Source: JAEUIZ01 sp046155605 (GTDB lineage: Bacteria; Planctomycetota; Phycisphaerae; Phycisphaerales; UBA1924). Taken from it: a stretch of 64,000 nucleotides of DNA. The translations under genes and the position numbers were made by a program. Position 1 is the first letter of the stretch. Each line of letters begins with the position of its first letter. Positions 61,220-64,000 of the stretch are shown here, piece after piece. Location: the NCBI GenBank assembly GCA_046155605.1, contig JBJXFQ010000101.1, positions 1 to 64,000 of the forward strand, in the 5' to 3' direction. The notes under the pieces are model-generated. The model made no database searches. It saw nothing but the letters and a program-made list of their open reading frames with translations, and had not been told where the DNA came from.

Positions 61220-61321
61220 ATGCCCAGCCCGTCACGATCACTCGCCCGCTTCACGACGGCCCAGATCCGGGCCGAGCTCGCCCGCCGCGCCAAGCAGCAG
61301 CGGCGACGGGGAAAGCGATGA
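61220..61321 (+). CDS. very small basic phage protein
   Basis: A 33-residue Arg-rich frame (starts MPSPSRSLARFTTAQIRAEL) that fills the gap between the spike-base-like gene and the head closure gene. It ends in an ATGA overlap with the next gene, which supports real translation. Function unknown. Confidence 0.5.
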   Translation: MPSPSRSLARFTTAQIRAELARRAKQQRRRGKR

Positions 61322-61656
61322 AGGCCGGGGAACTCGATAAGCGCATTCTGATCCAGCGGCGGGTGCCGGTGCGCAACGCCCACGGCGAGGAGATCGAGGG
61401 CTGGGTCGATGTCGCCACGGTGTGGGCCGGCTTCAAGCGGGTGAGCGGGGGCGAGGATTTCGAGGCCGAGCAGCGGACGAACAAGCAGCAGGTTCAGTTC
61501 AAGATCCGCTACCGGCCCGGCCTCGACCCGACGATGACGCTGGTGTACGACGGCGAGCGGTACCAGATCGAGGACGTGGGCGAGCCCGAGGGGAGCCGGC
61601 GGCGCGAGGCGCTGCTGCTCACAGGATTCGCCCGCGAGGTCAAGAGCGGAGGGTGA
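61318..61656 (+). CDS. phage head closure (head-tail adaptor) protein
   Basis: A 112-residue beta-barrel protein of the SPP1 gp16/phage head-tail joining family: MKAGELDKRILIQRRVPVRNAHGEEIEGWVDVATVWA, then KRVSGGEDFEAEQ and FKIRYRPGLDPTMTLVYDGERYQIEDV. It closes the head after packaging and links it to the tail. Coupled by ATGA to the 33-residue frame before it. Confidence 0.88.
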   Translation: MKAGELDKRILIQRRVPVRNAHGEEIEGWVDVATVWAGFKRVSGGEDFEAEQRTNKQQVQFKIRYRPGLDPTMTLVYDGERYQIEDVGEPEGSRRREALLLTGFAREVKSGG

Positions 61657-61658
61657 CC

Positions 61659-62261
61659 ATGCCGCCGATTGCCAGCGGGTTCAAGGTTCACGCCGATCTT
61701 GGCGACCTCCGTCGCAAGATGGACCAGCTCGGCGTGCGCATCGCCACGAACGTGGTCCGCCGTGGGCTGCTGGCGGGCGCCGGCCTCATGCGCGACGACG
61801 CCCGCCGGCGGGTGAGCGTTCGCCGCGGTGCGCTCAAGAAGGCGATCATCGCCGAGACTGACCGCAAGGGATCAACCCGGGAGCGGATCGTCGCCAACGT
61901 CAAGATCGCGCCCCGGGCGTTCACGGTCACGGCGAAGGGGCGGCTCAAGGCCGTCAGCAAGAAGGTCCAGAAGGAACGCAAGAGGCGCTCCATCAAGGGC
62001 GAGATCTACCCGCGCAACTACGCCCACCTCGTGGAGTACGGGACGCGACCCCACCACGTCGGCAAGGGGAGCAAGCTCAGCAAGGGCAAGGCCTCTGGAC
62101 TGCTCCATCCCGGCGCTCGGCCCAGGCCGTACATGCGTCCGGCCTATGACGCGAAGAGCGCCGAGGCCAGGCAGCTCGTCGAGCGGGTGGTGAAGGCCGA
62201 GTTCGTCAAGGAGCTCGCGAAGTTCGCGGTCCGCTCCTCCGGCAAGGGAGCGGCGGCATGA
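61659..62261 (+). CDS. HK97 gp10-like tail/head-tail protein
   Basis: A 200-residue basic protein of the HK97-gp10 family (minor head-tail component). Family traits are the HADLGDLRRKMDQL start, KIAPRAF, NYAHLVEYGTRPH and the RPYMRPAYDA block. Its middle is strongly basic (KKVQKERKRRSIKGE). GGAGG lies upstream of the ATG. It overlaps the DUF3168 gene by ATGA. Confidence 0.87.
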   Translation: MPPIASGFKVHADLGDLRRKMDQLGVRIATNVVRRGLLAGAGLMRDDARRRVSVRRGALKKAIIAETDRKGSTRERIVANVKIAPRAFTVTAKGRLKAVSKKVQKERKRRSIKGEIYPRNYAHLVEYGTRPHHVGKGSKLSKGKASGLLHPGARPRPYMRPAYDAKSAEARQLVERVVKAEFVKELAKFAVRSSGKGAAA

Positions 62262-62650
62262 CGATCGAGGCCGCCCTGGTGAAGCACTTGACCGAGCACG
62301 CCGGCCTGGCGAGCGTGCTGGGTGGTCGCGTTTTTCCCAAGCACCTTCCCCAGCAGCCGGCGTACCCCGCGATCGTCTACCACCGCATCTCCGGGCCGCG
62401 TGAGCACTCCCACGACGGGGCCAGCGGGCTGGCTCATCCGCGGTTCCAGTTCGACTGCTACGCCCCGACCTATGCCGGCGCGAAGGACCTCTCGGAGCGA
62501 GTGCGTGCGGCGCTCGACGGGTACCGCGGGTTGATGGGCGGGAGCGTGGACGTGAACGGCGCGTTCCTCGAAGACGACGACGACGGATACGACGACGACC
62601 TCCAGGTCTACTGGTGGCGGCAGGACTTCATCATCTGGCACAACGAGTAG
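62258..62650 (+). CDS. DUF3168 family tail completion protein
   Basis: A 130-residue protein of the DUF3168/gp17-like tail-completion family: LVKHLTEHAGLASVLGGRVFPKHLPQQPAYPAIVYHRI, HPRFQFDCYAPTYAGAKDLSERV. It joins the tail tube to the head-closure ring. The C-terminal region includes an acidic DDDDGYDDD run. Confidence 0.88.
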   Translation: MTIEAALVKHLTEHAGLASVLGGRVFPKHLPQQPAYPAIVYHRISGPREHSHDGASGLAHPRFQFDCYAPTYAGAKDLSERVRAALDGYRGLMGGSVDVNGAFLEDDDDGYDDDLQVYWWRQDFIIWHNE

Positions 62651-62684
62651 ATCGCCCGGCGGTCGCTTCGGCCCGGGGCGCGGG

Positions 62685-62702
62685 TAGTATCCGCGCGTGG
62701 AC
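62685..62702 (+). promoter_or_regulatory. TAGTAT-N6-GTGGAC motif before tail tube gene
   Basis: TAGTAT (62685-62690) and GTGGAC (62697-62702) resemble the elements before the protease and capsid genes, with a shorter spacer. They lie in the 66-base gap before the tail tube gene. Confidence 0.3.
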
Positions 62703-62716
62703 GCACGGAGGCTGCC

Positions 62717-63142
62717 ATGACGCAGGCGAAGGGCGGGTTCGGCTCCAAAATCTATCGGGACGATGGCACGGGCACGTTCGTGGCCGTCGCCGAAGTGCTC
62801 GATGTCAACGGGCCCGAGCTCACGCAGATCATCGAGGACGCGACGAACATGGACTCGGCCAACGGCTGGGGCGAGAAGATCGCCGTCGGCGTGCGTGAGG
62901 CCGGCGACGTCACGTTCCAGATGCACATGCTCCAGGACGCGGCGACTCAAAACGTGCTCTACAGCGACCTCGGATCGTCGACAAAGAGCAACTACCGGCT
63001 GGTCTTCCCCGGCGGAACGAAGCGACTCGCGTTCGCGGGCTTCGTGTCGCGGATCGGGCACAGCTACCCGGTCAAGGGGAAGCTGGTCAACGACGTCACG
63101 CTCTCCATCACCGGGCAGGTCTTGAAAGAAGCCAACCCGTAA
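62717..63142 (+). CDS. phage major tail tube protein
   Basis: A 141-residue protein that polymerises to form the siphophage tail tube. Blocks typical of the TP901-1/lambda V-like group are FGSKIYRDDGTGTFVAVAEVLDVNGPEL, NVLYSDLGSSTKSNYRLVFP and LVNDVTLSITGQVL. It is followed by two tail-chaperone-like frames, the standard order. Confidence 0.9.
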   Translation: MTQAKGGFGSKIYRDDGTGTFVAVAEVLDVNGPELTQIIEDATNMDSANGWGEKIAVGVREAGDVTFQMHMLQDAATQNVLYSDLGSSTKSNYRLVFPGGTKRLAFAGFVSRIGHSYPVKGKLVNDVTLSITGQVLKEANP

Positions 63143-63369
63143 TGAGCCTGCAGGTCACGGTTCGCCTCCACAGCCGCCGATTGCGGCTCGCCCTCGCCCT
63201 GGTCCGCCTCGCCGCCGTGCTCTTCCGGATGCGGCCGGCGGGCATCGAGGCCAGGATCGTTCCCATGCCTTCCCCTCGCCGAGGGATCGTTCACCTCCGC
63301 ATCGTCCCCCGAATCCGCTGGAGACCCCATGCCCATCTTCGCCCCAACGGCCTCGATCACCGTCGGTGA
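63142..63369 (+). CDS. small Arg-rich phage protein of unknown function
   Basis: A 75-residue frame whose ATG overlaps the tail tube stop (TAATG) and whose 3' end overlaps the chaperone gene by 41 bases. It is rich in Arg and Leu, with no recognised domain. The tight junctions support translation, but the composition is also what a chance GC-rich frame would give. Confidence 0.4.
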   Translation: MSLQVTVRLHSRRLRLALALVRLAAVLFRMRPAGIEARIVPMPSPRRGIVHLRIVPRIRWRPHAHLRPNGLDHRR

Positions 63370-63733
63370 CAAGACGACGGTCGTCACGTTCGACTTTGAC
63401 CGGCTCGTCGCCATCGAGGCCGCCACCGGCCGCACCCTGATCCAGATGCTCTCGGACTTCGCCAGCTACTCGCCGGATGCCGAGGAAGGGCAGAAGCCCA
63501 CGCAGGCGGCGATGCTGGCGGCCGTGGAGCGGTTCAGCCTGACCGCCACCCACAACTTCGTGATCGGCTGCGTCGGGAAGGATGTCGCCAGGTCCGTGCC
63601 GCTGAACCAGTTCCGCGACGTGTTCGATCTGCTGCTCGCGGGCTTTGTCGAAGCGGTCCGGCAACTCAACGGGAAGCCCAAGGATGACGCCAAGGCGGAC
63701 CCTCAGCCGGCCCCTCAGGCCTCCGCCACCTGA
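63329..63733 (+). CDS. tail assembly chaperone, gpG-like
   Basis: A 134-residue protein with features of the gpG-like tail chaperone family: an N-terminal VTFDFDRLVAIEAATGRTL block, a long helix near residues 60-80, and a Pro/Ala/Asp-rich tail. It helps the tape measure protein fold into the tail. GGAG lies 5 nt before the ATG. The next frame, which resembles the gpT part, is open in the -1 frame. Confidence 0.78.
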   Translation: MPIFAPTASITVGDKTTVVTFDFDRLVAIEAATGRTLIQMLSDFASYSPDAEEGQKPTQAAMLAAVERFSLTATHNFVIGCVGKDVARSVPLNQFRDVFDLLLAGFVEAVRQLNGKPKDDAKADPQPAPQASAT

Positions 63734-64000
63734 GAGCCTGGGCCAGGGTCGAGCTCGGCATCACGCCCGCCGAGCTCGGCCCCATGGCGCCGGCGGACGT
63801 GGCCGAGCTCATCGACGCCTGGCGGGAGCGGGAGAAGCGCAAGGACTTCCGCGCCGGCCAGGTGTGCGCCCTGCTCGCGGAGGTCAACCGGGACCACAAG
63901 AAGAAGCCCCAGCCGTTCTCGCCCGCCGACTTCTTCGGCAGCCTGGAGGACCTGAGACCCGGACCGCCCAGCGACGAGGAGCTCGAGGCCAAGTTTGAAG
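63730..64000 (+). CDS. tail assembly chaperone, gpT-like (partial)
   Basis: A frame that runs off the window and has the gpT-like pattern ELGITPAELGPMAPADVAELIDAW, a basic helix RAGQVCALLAEVNRDHKKKP and FSPADFFGSL. It lies in the -1 frame relative to gpG but overlaps it only after a -1-frame TGA at 63685. CTG at 63730 overlaps the gpG stop codon in the place of an ATGA junction; the next ATG is at 63784. Either an unusual start codon or a frameshift late in gpG would express it. Confidence 0.65.
   Translation, partial: MRAWARVELGITPAELGPMAPADVAELIDAWREREKRKDFRAGQVCALLAEVNRDHKKKPQPFSPADFFGSLEDLRPGPPSDEELEAKFE

Noticed and set aside
63661..63733. Classical -1 frameshift heptamer in gpG
   Set aside because: GGGAAGC at 63671 resembles lambda GGGAAAG but is in the wrong phase and lies before the -1-frame TGA at 63685, so a slip there would not reach the gpT frame.
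1..64000. CRISPR arrays, rRNA genes, insertion-sequence transposases
   Set aside because: None was seen: no regularly spaced direct repeats, no rRNA-like sequence and no transposase motifs in any frame examined.

Overview
The window is high-GC DNA from a member of the Planctomycetota, most likely a Phycisphaerae/Phycisphaerales bacterium. This is inferred from marks visible in the proteins. Four secreted proteins end in tandem dockerin-like repeats of the form NCDxSTxxPxLNVNDFxCFLNxFAxGC. Five more end in a PEP-CTERM-like PGPG/hydrophobic/Arg tail. There are large single-domain pseudopilins, a sigma factor of the TIGR02999 type next to a Ser/Thr kinase with TPR repeats, and many lineage-type secreted proteins. 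No species can be named from sequence alone.

Positions 1-49,371 are chromosomal. 1-6.5 kb: a dockerin-anchored secreted protein, a patatin-like lipase and two tandemly duplicated pseudopilins, each with a terminator or a promoter that can be read. 6.5-13.9 kb: an ECF sigma/cupin anti-sigma pair facing a secreted DUF4331-DUF4198-HupE/UreJ operon, then an orphan HlyD-type adaptor. 13.9-20.1 kb (minus strand): sigma factor, kinase-TPR and globin as one probable operon, a secreted protein with DUF1559-like pieces, and a small membrane protein. 20.1-24.2 kb: an islet (amidohydrolase, AraC regulator, VOC protein, DUF4440-like lipoprotein) lying between copies of a repeat that also matches the 3' end of the adjacent tRNA-Pro gene. 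24.2-32.5 kb: a large degenerate kinase with ankyrin repeats, a UbiA-like membrane protein, and a four-gene array of overlapping PEP-CTERM paralogues plus one more PEP-CTERM protein. 32.5-44.2 kb: acyltransferase, sulfotransferase, a VKOR-DsbA-DsbA fusion, three dockerin-type secreted proteins (Cys-rich, sugar dehydrogenase-like, Kelch/Ig), methionine aminopeptidase, and a diguanylate cyclase with a partner. 44.2-49.4 kb: HicAB, MurG-FtsW, TatD and an MgtC/DUF4010 membrane protein.

From about 49.1 kb to the right edge is the left part of an HK97-like siphophage prophage: integrase, a small HTH regulator, a ParB-methyltransferase, HNH nuclease, small and large terminase, portal, prohead protease, major capsid, decoration and connector proteins, tail tube and tail chaperones. 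Gene order is the standard head-to-tail morphogenesis order, and the module runs off the window before the tape measure gene. Inside the structural operon sits a CAU-anticodon tRNA gene with initiator-like features.

No rRNA, CRISPR array or insertion-sequence transposase was seen. The most unusual items are the initiator-like phage tRNA, the four overlapping PEP-CTERM paralogues, the tRNA-Pro-linked repeats around the 20-24 kb islet, the tail chaperone pair without a recognisable slippery sequence, and the thiol-oxidoreductase fusion whose second DsbA domain has lost its CxxC.
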